From positions 1 through 39,049 of the forward strand of contig JARYLZ010000023.1 in assembly GCA_029907355.1 (NCBI GenBank): a DNA stretch of 39,049 bases, in the 5' to 3' direction. The stretch is from Bacteroidota bacterium. GTDB lineage: Bacteria > Bacteroidota > Ignavibacteria > SZUA-365. Shown here in pieces: positions 15,754 through 25,900 of this stretch; within the stretch, counting starts at the first letter, position 1; the number at the start of each line of letters is the position of its first letter. Position numbers and translations under genes: made by a program. Under the pieces are notes generated by a model that was not told the origin of the DNA, made no database searches, and saw nothing but the letters and a program-made list of their open reading frames with translations.

Positions 15754-16800
15754 ATGACTCGTTCGAATGACACCATCGAGGTTTTGAATTACTCGGCTGG
15801 TACCCTCACCTACCTGGATCAGACGTGCCTGCCGAGCGAAGTTCGTTACCGAGTCGCCCGGACGCCGGATGAGCTCGTGGATGCGTTGAGACGCCTCGCG
15901 ATCCGAGGGGCGCCTCTCATCGGTGTGGCCGCGGCATACGGAATCGCGTCGGCCGCAAGAAACGCTTCCCGCATGGACCTGCATGCCTTCCGTGTATACA
16001 TGCTCGAAGTCTGCGACCGGATCGGCGGTGCCCGCCCGACAGCGGTAAATCTCGGCTGGGCCGTCGGAATCTGCCGTGAATTGGTGCTCCGTTGCAGCGA
16101 CCCTTCTGCCTGTGCGTCCGCTCTCGAGGAAACGGCCCGGCGGATCCACGAGGATGATGCACGCCGTTGCGCTGCGATCGGCGAACAGGGGGCGGAGCTC
16201 ATCCCCCCCTCCGCCGGCATCATCACGTATTGCAATACCGGCGCACTGGCAACCGGAGGCGAGGGGACGGCGCTTGGCGTCATCCTTGCAGCCCACCGGA
16301 GGGGGAAACGCATCCACGTGTTCGTGTGTGAAACACGCCCTCATCTCCAGGGCTCACGCCTGACCATGTGGGAACTGACGAGACGCGGTATTCCCGCTAC
16401 GTTGATCACCGATGGGACGGCTGCGGTTGTGATGCGCGAAGGCCGTGCCGACCTCGTCATCACCGGCGCCGACCGGATCGCCCAAAACGGGGATACCGCG
16501 AACAAGATCGGGACGTATGCTCTTGCCGTCGCGGCACATCATCACGGCATCCCCTTTTATATCGCCGCGCCGGTGTCTTCTATCGATTTCCAGGCGACAT
16601 CGGGGGGTGAGATCCCTATCGAAATCCGCCCCGCTTCCGATATCACGGAATTCGGCGGTGTCCGGATCGCACCCGAAGGCGTGGACGCGTTTGCTCCCGC
16701 TTTCGACACGACCCCAGCCGCGCTCATCCATGCCGTCATCACGGAACGGGGGATTATCCGCCCCCCCTATGATGAAACACTCCGCGGATTGCGCTCGTAA
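15754..16800 (+). CDS. mtnA: S-methyl-5-thioribose-1-phosphate isomerase
   Basis: A 348-residue member of the eIF2B-alpha/beta/delta-like isomerases. Catalytic Cys160 lies in TYCNTGALAT and Asp240 in ITGADRIAQNGDTANKIGTY, the same numbers as in Bacillus MtnA as I recall. The N-terminal LDQTCLP and AIRGAPLIGVAAAYG motifs also fit. It converts 5-methylthioribose 1-phosphate to the ribulose form in methionine salvage, in the cytoplasm. Some homologues act on 5-deoxyribose 1-phosphate or ribose 1,5-bisphosphate. No other salvage gene (mtnB, C, D, mtnP) is in the window. The frame ends 12 bases before recO, so they are probably cotranscribed. Confidence 0.95.
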   Translation: MTRSNDTIEVLNYSAGTLTYLDQTCLPSEVRYRVARTPDELVDALRRLAIRGAPLIGVAAAYGIASAARNASRMDLHAFRVYMLEVCDRIGGARPTAVNLGWAVGICRELVLRCSDPSACASALEETARRIHEDDARRCAAIGEQGAELIPPSAGIITYCNTGALATGGEGTALGVILAAHRRGKRIHVFVCETRPHLQGSRLTMWELTRRGIPATLITDGTAAVVMREGRADLVITGADRIAQNGDTANKIGTYALAVAAHHHGIPFYIAAPVSSIDFQATSGGEIPIEIRPASDITEFGGVRIAPEGVDAFAPAFDTTPAALIHAVITERGIIRPPYDETLRGLRS

Positions 16801-16812
16801 GAGACCATCGCC

Positions 16813-17592
16813 ATGATCGTCAAGAGCGAAGGAATCGTCCTGCGTTCGATCCGTTATGGGGATACCAGTCGGATCGTCACAGCTTACACGCAAGGGCACG
16901 GCAGGACAACCCTCATCGCAAAAGCGGCAGCAGGGCCGAAACCGCGGTTCGGAGCAGCACTCGAACTCTTCGCGCACAGCCAATTCGTGTATTACCACAA
17001 AGCATCGCGGGAGATCCAGCTCCTGTCCCAGGCTGACGTCATCGAATCGTTCCGCGGTATGCAAGCGGACATGGACAAGACATTGCTCGGTTTCGCCGTT
17101 CTCGAGTTCGTTCTTTCTTCTGTCCGCGGGGAGGAACAGCACCCGGGTCTGTTCTCCCTGCTCCTCGAGACCCTCCGGGGCATCGATACGGCGAAAACCG
17201 ACCCGGCAAATATTCTCCTCCGGTTCCTCGTCCATTTCAGCGCGGCGCTCGGTTTCGGGATGGAGATGCGGACATGCCATCGGTGCGGAGCCGACATCGT
17301 GTCCGAAGGACCGACTGGTGCGCTTTTCCGTTTTACCCCCTCCGAGGGAGCTTTCGCGTGCCCTTCCTGTTCAGAGGAAGTCGCGGGGATGAATGTCCCC
17401 GCCGAGGTTGTACGGGTACTCCAGGCCGTCTCTGCAGCGGGGTGCACGGAAAGTACGGCTCACCCCCACTCCCCCGCGACGTTCTCTATCGCGCTTCGAC
17501 TCCTTCACCGGCACCTCGCCTTCCATGTCCAAGGTCTGCGCCGGGTTCACGCATTGGAAATGCTTTCCCGGAATAAACGGGAATATGGTTAA
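16813..17592 (+). CDS. recO: DNA repair protein RecO
   Basis: A 259-residue RecO. The N-terminal OB-fold begins IVKSEGIVLRSIRYGDTSRIV, then a helical domain, and a zinc finger with Cys155-x2-Cys158 and Cys183-x2-Cys186. RecO works with RecR and RecF to load RecA on SSB-coated gaps and anneals strands. It follows mtnA by 12 bases. The partner ssb and the AddAB nuclease genes are elsewhere in the same window. A small hairpin (TTCCCG/CGGGAA) overlaps the end of the gene, but no T-run follows it. Confidence 0.95.
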   Translation: MIVKSEGIVLRSIRYGDTSRIVTAYTQGHGRTTLIAKAAAGPKPRFGAALELFAHSQFVYYHKASREIQLLSQADVIESFRGMQADMDKTLLGFAVLEFVLSSVRGEEQHPGLFSLLLETLRGIDTAKTDPANILLRFLVHFSAALGFGMEMRTCHRCGADIVSEGPTGALFRFTPSEGAFACPSCSEEVAGMNVPAEVVRVLQAVSAAGCTESTAHPHSPATFSIALRLLHRHLAFHVQGLRRVHALEMLSRNKREYG

Positions 17593-17686
17593 ATTGTAAT
17601 TTTGGAAAAGCTCGAACGGGCCATGCAGGCGGAAAAACACTTGCATTTAGAAAAAACAATTACGGGAAGATTTCGGAGGTAGGATC

Positions 17687-19222
17687 ATGTCGAGACGTTC
17701 TATCCTCAGCGCGATCGTGCTCATCATCACAGGTATGGTCATCGGCACCCTCTTGGTGACGGGGTTCGGCGGGTTGAACCATTCTTTCGCCGATTCCGGT
17801 GTCGTTCTTTCAACGGCGCCGCCCTTCAATCCTCCGGACGAGGTGACGGCATTGAACCAGACATTCACCGCCGTTTCCGATCTCGTCACGCCAACCGTGG
17901 TAGCTATAACAGTGAAATCGAAGGTCGAAGGCGGTTTTCACCGCTTTTGGCCTTTCGGCGATATCTTTCCCCAACCGCCGACCGAAGAACAGCTGCAACA
18001 GGGTTCAGGATCCGGGATCATTTTAACGAAGGACGGTTATATCCTCACGAACCGCCATGTCGTGGAGGGGGCCACGGAAGACGGGATCAAAGTGCTTCTC
18101 TACGATTCCCGGGAGTTCAAGGCAAAACTCGTGGGGGACGACAGGAACACCGATATCGCGGTCATCAAAATCGATGCGGATGGTTTGACCCCTGCATCGA
18201 TCGGCAATTCGGATGATGTCCGTGTCGGCGAGTGGGTTTTGGCCGTCGGGAACCCGCTCGGTTTGACCTCCACGGTGACAGCGGGGATTGTCAGTGCCAT
18301 CAGCCGCAACATCGGTATTTTGCGCAGCAAGAACGCGGACGGGACCGGGATCGAGAATTTCATCCAGACGGATGCCGCCATCAATCCCGGTAACAGCGGC
18401 GGCGCCCTGGTCAACCTGCGCGGGCAGGTGATCGGTGTCAATACGGCCATTGCATCCAATACCGGTCTCTACATGGGATACGGTTTCGCCGTCCCGATCA
18501 ACCTCGCGAAAGTCGTCGCGAACGCCATCATCAAGGAAGGGAAATTCGTCCGGGGCTACATCGGCATCCGGATAACGGACCTCGATGCCAAGAAGGCCAA
18601 AGCCCTCGGAATGGATCGTTACAAAGGCGTACTCGTCGACGAAGTCCAGCCGGAAGGGGCCGGAAAGGAGGCAGGCGTCAAAGTTGGCGACGCGATCGTC
18701 GAGGTCGACGGGAAACCCGTCATGAGCGCGAACGAACTCCAGGCGCGGGTGGGGATGCATCACCCCGGCGAAGTCGTCCGCTTGAAGATTTTCCGTGACG
18801 GGAAGTACTTCGAAATCGACGTGAAATTGAAAGGGCGCAGTGAGTCCGGCGAGTCCGTCGATGTCGACGAGAGCGTGGATAGCGGATCCGAGGATATGGC
18901 CGATTCCCGGTCGACGCTCACGTTCGAAAAAGCGGGCTTCTCCGTGCGCGCGCTCGATGACCAGGCTCGGAAAGCGTTCAACCGCACGACCGGTGTCCTT
19001 GTCACCCATGTCAAGCAGTACAGCCCGGCGTGGGAGAATAATCTACGGCAGGGCGTCGTGATTTTCGAAGCCCGGAAAGGCGGAACGACGACGAAAATCG
19101 ACAAACCGTCGGATCTCAAGAAAGTGCTCGCCGGTTTGAAGGAAGGCGAGAGCGTCCTTCTCCGTGTCCAGACACCCAACGGGGACACGACGTTCATTCC
19201 TATCGAAGGCCCGGCGATGTAA
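17687..19222 (+). CDS. HtrA/Deg family serine protease with two PDZ domains
   Basis: A 511-residue periplasmic S1C protease. An N-terminal hydrophobic segment (AIVLIITGMVIGTLLV) is a signal or anchor. The catalytic triad is His124 (LTNRHVVEG), Asp156 (NTDIAVIKID) and Ser237 (NPGNSGGAL). PDZ1 covers about residues 285-385 (RGYIGIRI…, GAGKEAGVKVGDAIVEVDG). An acidic Ser/Glu linker then leads to a more diverged PDZ2 ending FIPIEGPAM. It degrades or refolds damaged envelope proteins. A strong GGAGG site is at 17675-17679. The region between recO and this gene is AT-rich, so it likely has its own promoter. DegP, DegQ and DegS cannot be told apart; two PDZ domains exclude DegS. Confidence 0.95.
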   Translation: MSRRSILSAIVLIITGMVIGTLLVTGFGGLNHSFADSGVVLSTAPPFNPPDEVTALNQTFTAVSDLVTPTVVAITVKSKVEGGFHRFWPFGDIFPQPPTEEQLQQGSGSGIILTKDGYILTNRHVVEGATEDGIKVLLYDSREFKAKLVGDDRNTDIAVIKIDADGLTPASIGNSDDVRVGEWVLAVGNPLGLTSTVTAGIVSAISRNIGILRSKNADGTGIENFIQTDAAINPGNSGGALVNLRGQVIGVNTAIASNTGLYMGYGFAVPINLAKVVANAIIKEGKFVRGYIGIRITDLDAKKAKALGMDRYKGVLVDEVQPEGAGKEAGVKVGDAIVEVDGKPVMSANELQARVGMHHPGEVVRLKIFRDGKYFEIDVKLKGRSESGESVDVDESVDSGSEDMADSRSTLTFEKAGFSVRALDDQARKAFNRTTGVLVTHVKQYSPAWENNLRQGVVIFEARKGGTTTKIDKPSDLKKVLAGLKEGESVLLRVQTPNGDTTFIPIEGPAM

Positions 19223-19244
19223 GGTGGGATGCCTCGCAGCAGGC

Positions 19245-19272
19245 TCCTCTTCGGAGGATTCTTCGAATTTCC
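19245..19272 (+). terminator. Possible terminator after the HtrA gene
   Basis: TCCTC (19245-19249) and GAGGA (19254-19258) pair around a TTCG tetraloop with a C-G closing pair, followed by a T-rich TTCTTCGAATTT. It starts 22 bases after the protease stop. The stem is short, so strength is uncertain. A second hairpin at 19300-19338 (outer AGGGC/GCCCT, inner CCTCAC/GTGAGG) has no T-run and lies just before the PAP2 gene. Confidence 0.4.
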
Positions 19273-19353
19273 GGTCGGATCGAAGGCCTGTCGTGAAGAA
19301 GGGCCCTCCTCGTCCTCACATGCGGTGAGGGGAGCCCTCCGTCATCGCCGCTC

Positions 19354-19962
19354 ATGAAGAACCGCCCCCTCCTTCGGTATGTTCTCGTCATGGCGGCAGT
19401 GTATGCCTGTTGGGTCGTCCTATATTTCCTCACAGCAAGAATCGGTGCGCAGAGAGGACCCGCGTTCGATGCGGCGATCGGGCTCGACTTCCGAATCCCC
19501 TTCCTCCCCGTTTTCCAATACGTCTATGCTTTGTGCTACGTGATTCCCCTCGGCGTGTTTCTCGTTTCGACCGAGCCGGCGTGGCTGAGAAGGGCATACA
19601 CCGTTTTCATCGCTATAAACGCCGCCGCGTTTCTCGTTTTCGTCATCTTCCCTGTCGAAGGTCCTCCCCGAGAGGAGACGATCCGACAGGGGGTGAATCT
19701 CCTGCAATGGATCCACCGCGTGGATACACGGTACAACGCTTTCCCGAGCCTCCATGTAGCGAACCCGACTCTCGTTGCGCTGCTCTCCCATGAGCGGCAC
19801 GGTTTCACGAGGCGGACGTTCTTCTTCACCGTCGTCGCCTTGTGCATCGCTGCGGCCACGCTGTTCACGAAACAACATTACGTGCTGGATGTCGCGGCCG
19901 GGGCGCTGCTCGCCGTCCTCGTCCACCGGATCTTCAGACGAATCTGGCCGGTTCGGAGATGA
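19354..19962 (+). CDS. PAP2-superfamily membrane phosphatase/transferase (AUR1-like)
   Basis: A 202-residue integral membrane protein with about five to six hydrophobic segments. It carries the second and third PAP2 motifs, FPSLHVANP (near residue 135) and TKQHYVLDVAAG (near 172), which supply the two catalytic His and the Asp. The first motif is weak. This form, with SLH…H…D, is closer to the AUR1/inositolphosphotransferase branch (PAP2_3) than to classic KX6RP phosphatidate phosphatases. It could dephosphorylate or transfer a lipid phosphate head group. It is the last plus-strand gene before the convergent addAB genes. Substrate unknown. Confidence 0.88.
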   Translation: MKNRPLLRYVLVMAAVYACWVVLYFLTARIGAQRGPAFDAAIGLDFRIPFLPVFQYVYALCYVIPLGVFLVSTEPAWLRRAYTVFIAINAAAFLVFVIFPVEGPPREETIRQGVNLLQWIHRVDTRYNAFPSLHVANPTLVALLSHERHGFTRRTFFFTVVALCIAAATLFTKQHYVLDVAAGALLAVLVHRIFRRIWPVRR

Positions 19963-20078
19963 CGATTCCCTAGCTCACACGTGCCTATGTCACTTCCCGC
20001 CTTTCGGAATCATACGGCATTCGATCCACCCCGACGGCAGAGGCGGAGCATCAACGTTCCGGCTCCGAAACCCATCTC

Positions 20079-22913
20079 TCAGACGATCCATGTCGTTCCG
20101 CATAGTGTCTTATACGGACAAGATCGGCAGACCTTGTCCGGTTCGTGGCCGATATCCTGCGGGGGGAGGAACGGAATCGCAGGGTCGCACATCTCCTTTA
20201 TCATCGCCGTGATGGTACGCTCCACGACGGTCAGAACGTCGGCGGGGTTTTCTCCGTGCCGGTACAGGGGTTCCTCGCACTTGGGCGAGAGCTCTCGCTC
20301 GTTCAAGCGCAGGATCGCCGGTTGAATGGACGCGGCCTCCATCCCCGACACCCGGGAGAGAAGGATGGCATACAACGGTAATTGGAAGGATGTCACCCCT
20401 TCCCGCCAACTCGCGGGAGAGTCCGGGTCGATCTGCGGGAATCGGTTCCGCTCGTCGTTTTTCGATCCGCCGGTCTTGTAATCGATCACCCTGATCGTAC
20501 CGTCGCGCCGCTCGATGCGGTCGATGACGGCTTGGAAGAGGTAGCCGTTCCATTCCGTCTTGACCGTTCGTTCCGTACCGAGAATGACAATGTCGTGTTC
20601 TTCCACCAGCGGTGCGAGGTACTTAACCACGTAATCCTCCATGCGCTGTTGCGCATGCATGTGCATGAACACAACGCCGCCGACCCTGTGTTTGGTCATG
20701 GCATCGAAGTGTTTCGTGACGAGTGCCCTGATGCGCTCCGTGTTCAAGTCGGCTTTCCTCAAGGGCCGTTGGACCCTCGCATGGGCTCGGTGGTACTCGT
20801 GCAATACCGCGTGGATGATCATCCCGAGAGTTGCAGAGTCGATCCCTTCAGCGGGACTTTCCGTTTCAGAGAGCCGAAGGAGATAGCGGAAATAGAACCG
20901 GCGGGGGCATGCGAGGTACGTATCCAGCGCCGTCGAACTAAAGCACATCCTTTCGATGGTGCCGACCATGTCCGGCGTTTTCTCTATCGGACCGGGCAAT
21001 CTGTCGACGAGGTTCATCGACGGAGTCACGTGGCGAATGAAGCGCTCTTCATTCGTGGTCCCGTTCCCTAACTGTTGTCTCCAGAGATCCTCTTCCACGT
21101 AACGGCTGCGTTCCCTTCCCTTCACATCCGAGAAGAAGTAGTGGATTTCACGGGCGCCGGCCCGGAGTTGGAACAGTGTGTAGGTCGTCTCCCTGTTTTC
21201 ATGTCTCTTCAGCGGCAACCCGATCTTCCCGCGGACGATGTCCGGCAGGAGTGAACCCGGAGGCACGCCGGGGAGGAGATCATCCGAAGCATCCAGGATG
21301 ATCACGCGATCGAAATGCAAGCACCGCGTTTCGGAATGGCTGAGAATCTGCAAGCCTTCGAGCGGTGTGCCCGGAAATGTATGGACTTGCGGGAGGAACA
21401 TCCCGCGGAACCATTGCCTGTACTCGGGGATACCGTTCAGGGACACTTTCCCGAGAGCCGAGTCCTTGAGACGGTTGAACTCGGACACGAATTTTTCCAA
21501 GTATTCCCGGAACCGTCGGTTCCTCCCGACGGGGCTGTGATCGGCAAGCCAGAGGAGCAGGTCGATCATCGCGGCCGCGAAATCCCCGAGGTCGACCATA
21601 TTCTGGAATCTGCCCAGGGTGTGTGCATGGATTCCCTTGAGGTGTATGCGGAGACTCTCCTCGGTGAATTCGCCGGGACCGTGGGGGAGGAGGGCAAGCG
21701 CTTTCTCGAACACCGAGCTGTTCCCCTCCAGTTCCTCGAGGCGGAAGCGCAGGAGACGGTTTTTCACGAAGAAATCCCGTTCGATGACCTGGAAGAGAAT
21801 GCGTGTGACATCCGATCGTCCTCCACTGATTTCCACGTTCTTGATGTAGGGGTGCAGGGAAAAGCGAAGGTAATCGCTCGGCGTGAAAAACCCGTCGACC
21901 GCCGCCTCAACCGTATCGAGGATCCGAAGGAGGAAGGTGAACAGGGGGGTTCTGCTCAGCGGGTAGCCGATCGAGATATTGTGCGGGAGACCCTCGAGCA
22001 CCGGGAGGAGGAAACGCGTCACCGGCTGGAGAAGATCCGGACCCGGCAGGAGAACGAGCGTCCTCTCATCCGGCGGTGCCCCTTCTTCTCTCCATGTTCT
22101 CAACAAACCTGCTGCAGCGAACACTTGGTCATGAATCGTCGGCGCAGCCGTGAAAGCGACGTTCTCGCACGTCGAGGCCGGATCCGCCGGTTCTCCCCGG
22201 TCAACACCCAGTTTTTCGCAAATGTCTTCGATGTACGGTCCGTTCAGCAGGAGGCACGATGAGCCTTCGTGTGCGATGAGCGTCCGGAGGAGGGAAGCCG
22301 CCGCCTGGTCGATGGAAAAGAATCCCGCGACGACGAATCGCTCCTCCGGACCGTATTCCCATGCTTGGGCGGCTTGTGCGACACGGACGGAGCGAAGGGC
22401 ACGCGTCGAGAAACCACGCCGTTCCACTTCCTTGTAGAACGGCTCGTAGAGTTCCGCCAGCTCGCGTGCACTGCCCCACGCATCGAGGGAGGCTGCTTCG
22501 CGCAGGCGTTCGATCGAGGCGCCGGCCGCAAGGATTTGCTCGAGGAGATGGAAAACCTGCAAGGCGGAATCCAGATCCGTCTTCGAGAGTTCATGGGATG
22601 AAATACGCTTGAGATCGAGCTTCTCCCAGAGAGAGACGATGATCGCCACGGCTTCATACGCGTCGATCTCGGGTTCGGAACGCCCGAGGCGCTCGGTATA
22701 CCATGCTTCGATGAGCGATTCGTGCGTGTGGATGCGGGGAGGCATATACGCGGACCCGAATCTTTCCCCCAGTTTTTTTCGGAGGAAGTGGGCGGGTCGT
22801 TTGTTGGGGAAGATCACCGTCGTCCGCGGCAGCTCGGAACCGCTGTCGACAATTATTCGAGCGACCTCTTCGATGAGGTCGGCGCCTGGAGGGAGAATTC
22901 GCCTGTCGCTCAT
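20079..22913 (-). CDS. addB: AddB-like helicase-nuclease subunit
   Basis: A 944-residue protein with an inactive UvrD-like helicase fold and a C-terminal PD-(D/E)XK nuclease. Nuclease residues are seen in AVIDRIERR and VIDYKTGGSK. The Fe-S cluster cysteines of the AddB type are present: one before the nuclease (YLACPRRFYFRY) and three at the end (KVCRSCPYKTLCG). With AddA it processes double-strand breaks to Chi-regulated 3' ends for RecA. The open frame extends to 22976, but ATG at 22911-22913 is chosen because it overlaps the AddA stop (ATGA) and starts MSDRRILPPG. No Walker A lysine is evident at the N-terminus. The assignment rests on partner, order and motifs; overall divergence from Bacillus AddB is large. 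Confidence 0.88.
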   Translation of the reverse strand: MSDRRILPPGADLIEEVARIIVDSGSELPRTTVIFPNKRPAHFLRKKLGERFGSAYMPPRIHTHESLIEAWYTERLGRSEPEIDAYEAVAIIVSLWEKLDLKRISSHELSKTDLDSALQVFHLLEQILAAGASIERLREAASLDAWGSARELAELYEPFYKEVERRGFSTRALRSVRVAQAAQAWEYGPEERFVVAGFFSIDQAAASLLRTLIAHEGSSCLLLNGPYIEDICEKLGVDRGEPADPASTCENVAFTAAPTIHDQVFAAAGLLRTWREEGAPPDERTLVLLPGPDLLQPVTRFLLPVLEGLPHNISIGYPLSRTPLFTFLLRILDTVEAAVDGFFTPSDYLRFSLHPYIKNVEISGGRSDVTRILFQVIERDFFVKNRLLRFRLEELEGNSSVFEKALALLPHGPGEFTEESLRIHLKGIHAHTLGRFQNMVDLGDFAAAMIDLLLWLADHSPVGRNRRFREYLEKFVSEFNRLKDSALGKVSLNGIPEYRQWFRGMFLPQVHTFPGTPLEGLQILSHSETRCLHFDRVIILDASDDLLPGVPPGSLLPDIVRGKIGLPLKRHENRETTYTLFQLRAGAREIHYFFSDVKGRERSRYVEEDLWRQQLGNGTTNEERFIRHVTPSMNLVDRLPGPIEKTPDMVGTIERMCFSSTALDTYLACPRRFYFRYLLRLSETESPAEGIDSATLGMIIHAVLHEYHRAHARVQRPLRKADLNTERIRALVTKHFDAMTKHRVGGVVFMHMHAQQRMEDYVVKYLAPLVEEHDIVILGTERTVKTEWNGYLFQAVIDRIERRDGTIRVIDYKTGGSKNDERNRFPQIDPDSPASWREGVTSFQLPLYAILLSRVSGMEAASIQPAILRLNERELSPKCEEPLYRHGENPADVLTVVERTITAMIKEMCDPAIPFLPPQDIGHEPDKVCRSCPYKTLCGTTWIV

Positions 22914-25900
22914 GGCACTCTCCGGACGATCCTGACGAGCCCTCTGTCCACATATGCGATGCGCCCCTCGACGCATCGGCCGGGGAAGACTTCATCGGCG
23001 AGATCCATGTACATTCGTACCTGTTCTTCGTACTCCTCGTGGTCTTCCTCTCCGCCTGATTTGAAGTCGACGACGAGTAAGCGGTCGGCATCGACCACGA
23101 GGCGGTCCAGCCGGTGAAGAGCCCCATCCTTGCCGGCGAGTTCCAGTTCGCAGTAGACCTTCGTCCCGGCACTTTTCGCAAACAGCTCGCGAGCTTCCGG
23201 TTTCTCCAGGAACATTCGGACCGTGTCCGCGAGGTCGGGGAAACGCTCTAGCTCGCTCTTCGAAACGGGGCAATGCGTCACTGCCCGCTGGACTGCCTCT
23301 TGCGGCGTTTCGTCGCTCGCGATCGACTCGATCCGTTCGAAGAGCGCGTGCATCAATACACCCCGTTTCTTTTCGAGGTAACCGAGCTTTTTCGAGTCCT
23401 CCTCAATCGCAACAGGCACACATGTCCGTGCGCAATGTATCCCTCGCCCAATGGGAGGTGTCTCGTCTCCGCGGCATTTTTTTTCTTCCCATGCCGGTGC
23501 CGGAGGACGATTTTGCGTTGCCGGGAAAAGATGCGCGGGGAGGAAACAGAGAGGTGGGGCGTTTTCGGGCCCCTCCTCTGTTCGCGGGACGGCCACCACG
23601 TGCATTTCGTGTTTCGCCCTTGTCAGTGCGACGTAAAGCAGGTTCAACTCGTCGGTGCGCAGTTTCCGTTCTTCCTCTTCGTAACGTGTCTTGAGATCGG
23701 ACAAATGTTTGAGAAACGTCTTGTTGGTATCGAGAAGCAGTATGCCGCTGTCCGTCTGTTCGAACAGCCGTTTCGGCGTGAAACTGCCGAAGGGATATTG
23801 GAGGAGGATCGTGACGGGGAAATCGAGTCCTTTCGCCTTGTGGATCGTCATCAGCGTCACGGCGTCCACACCTGTCGAAGGCTGAACGGCCCACGTTTCC
23901 TCGTCCCCAGCGTCCTCGACGGAATCGAGGAAATCGGCGAGATCGTTTCGCCCGTCCCGTTCCAGGATAATCGGCGTCTCGAGAAGCCGGGTCAATGCGG
24001 CTTCTTCGTACGGAAAACGCTCATATACGCGGAAGACCGCGAATGCATCGCAGAGGAGGTCGTAAACAGGTGCGTAACCGGCCTGGGCAAAGAGCCTCTG
24101 AAACGAGGCGTCCCAGATCCCGGGGTATGCCTCTCGGAACCAGGTGTAGAGGGGTCGATACGATCCGCTGTTCCGTACGGATAGGATCTCTGCCGCGAGG
24201 GTGTGGGTCTCGAGACCGTATTCATCCCGCATGGTTGAACCGAATACATTCCCGAGAAGGAAAGCGGCAAACGCCAGGTCGTCTGCGGGCGAGTGAAGGA
24301 AACGGAGGAGCGAGATCATTTCCGCCGTGACGGTTCGGTAGCGGGCGTCGAGGCTGCTGTGCGAGAGAAATGGGATACCGGTGACGGAAAGCCGACCGCT
24401 GAACGAGACGACGTCGGCGTTCGTCCGCATGAGGACGGCAAGGTCTTTCCAGCGGTACCCGCGCTTCCTGCAGTCTCGAATGATACCGATGATCGTATCA
24501 TACTCAGCGATCTCATCGGAAGGGGGAACGAAATGGATTTCTACATGGCCTTTACCCCGGTTTTCATCGGTCGGCGATTGACCGCATTCCGTCAAACCGG
24601 ACGCTTTCGCGGCGGCAATCCACTCTTCGTCTGCCGTCCGCATGGAGAACGTTTCTCGAACGCATTCGAGGATTCGTTCACCGCTTCGGTGATTCTTCGG
24701 GAGGACGTGCAGGGTGAATTTCGCCGAGGGGAACACATTCGACGTCTCGAGCGATTTCATGATCCGCCAGTCGGCGTCGCGGAACGCATAGATCGACTGC
24801 TTCTTATCGCCGACGACAAAGACGCTGCCGTCGCGGGACAACGCTTCTTCGAGAAGCGGTTGCAGGGCGGCCCACTGGACCGGTGAGGTGTCCTGGAATT
24901 CGTCGATGAAGTAATGCGATACCACCTCGCCGAGACGCAGGTAGATTTCAGGAATCGTCCCCTTGTGCAGGAAACCTTGGAGAATCGAATAGACATCATT
25001 GAGAGACAGAATCCCCTCGAGGCGTCGCATGTTCACGATTTCATCGTTCAATCGCTTCCAAGCGGCTACGTATGGGTATTTGTTCGTTCGAGCGAGGACG
25101 GCGAAGTAATGGATCACTGCCCGGCGGAGTTCCGAAGTGGGCTCGGCGAGGGCATCGATCACGAGGGAATATCGGTCATTCGGCGTCTTTCCCTTTTTCA
25201 CGACAGCATTTGCCTCGGGGATTACCCTATTCAGGAAGACTGATGGACCGTTCTTTCTTACATCCTCGCGGAGTTTCTGAAAATTGAGGTTGAGTTCCAG
25301 ACCGCTTTTTTCGGCCGATTCGGCAAGACGTTCCACGGCTTCGCGCACACGACGTTCCGCTTTTTTTCTTTCCGGGACCCTATCCGTCGTGTCCAAGGGA
25401 TAGGGCAGAGTCGTGAGGTATGCATAGAGTTCCGATACGTTTTTACGGATGGTATCGAACGGTCTCCAATCGAAGGTGCGGCGTTCCATGGCTTCAAAGA
25501 GGTGCATGAAGAGGTCCGCATCTGCGCTGCCTTCGGTGATGTTCCTCTCGAGCCGGTCGAACGCCGCGTCGGTGAGCAGGGCGGACCGGAGTACGATGCG
25601 GGGCGAAGGGGAGAGACCGAATTCGCGGGCCGAAGCCTGAAAGAGGCTGACGGCGAAGGAATCGATGGTCGTGAGTCGGAAATCGGAGTATCCCTGCAGG
25701 ATTTCCCCGATCAGGTCGTGTGCGCGAGCCGATGCGCGAACCGCATCAATGTCCACCCACTGCGCCAGTTCCGCCTGCGTGTCGGCGTCGCCCAAAGCGA
25801 TCTTTTTCAGGATGCCCAGCACGCGTTGCTTCATCTCCCCCGCAGCGTTTCTCGTGAACGTAATGGCGAGAATTTCGCGGAAGGTATTGTGAGGGACATC

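Noticed and set aside
17562-17583. TTCCCG/CGGGAA hairpin at the end of recO as terminator
   Set aside because: The stem is only six pairs and lies within the coding end without a following T-run.
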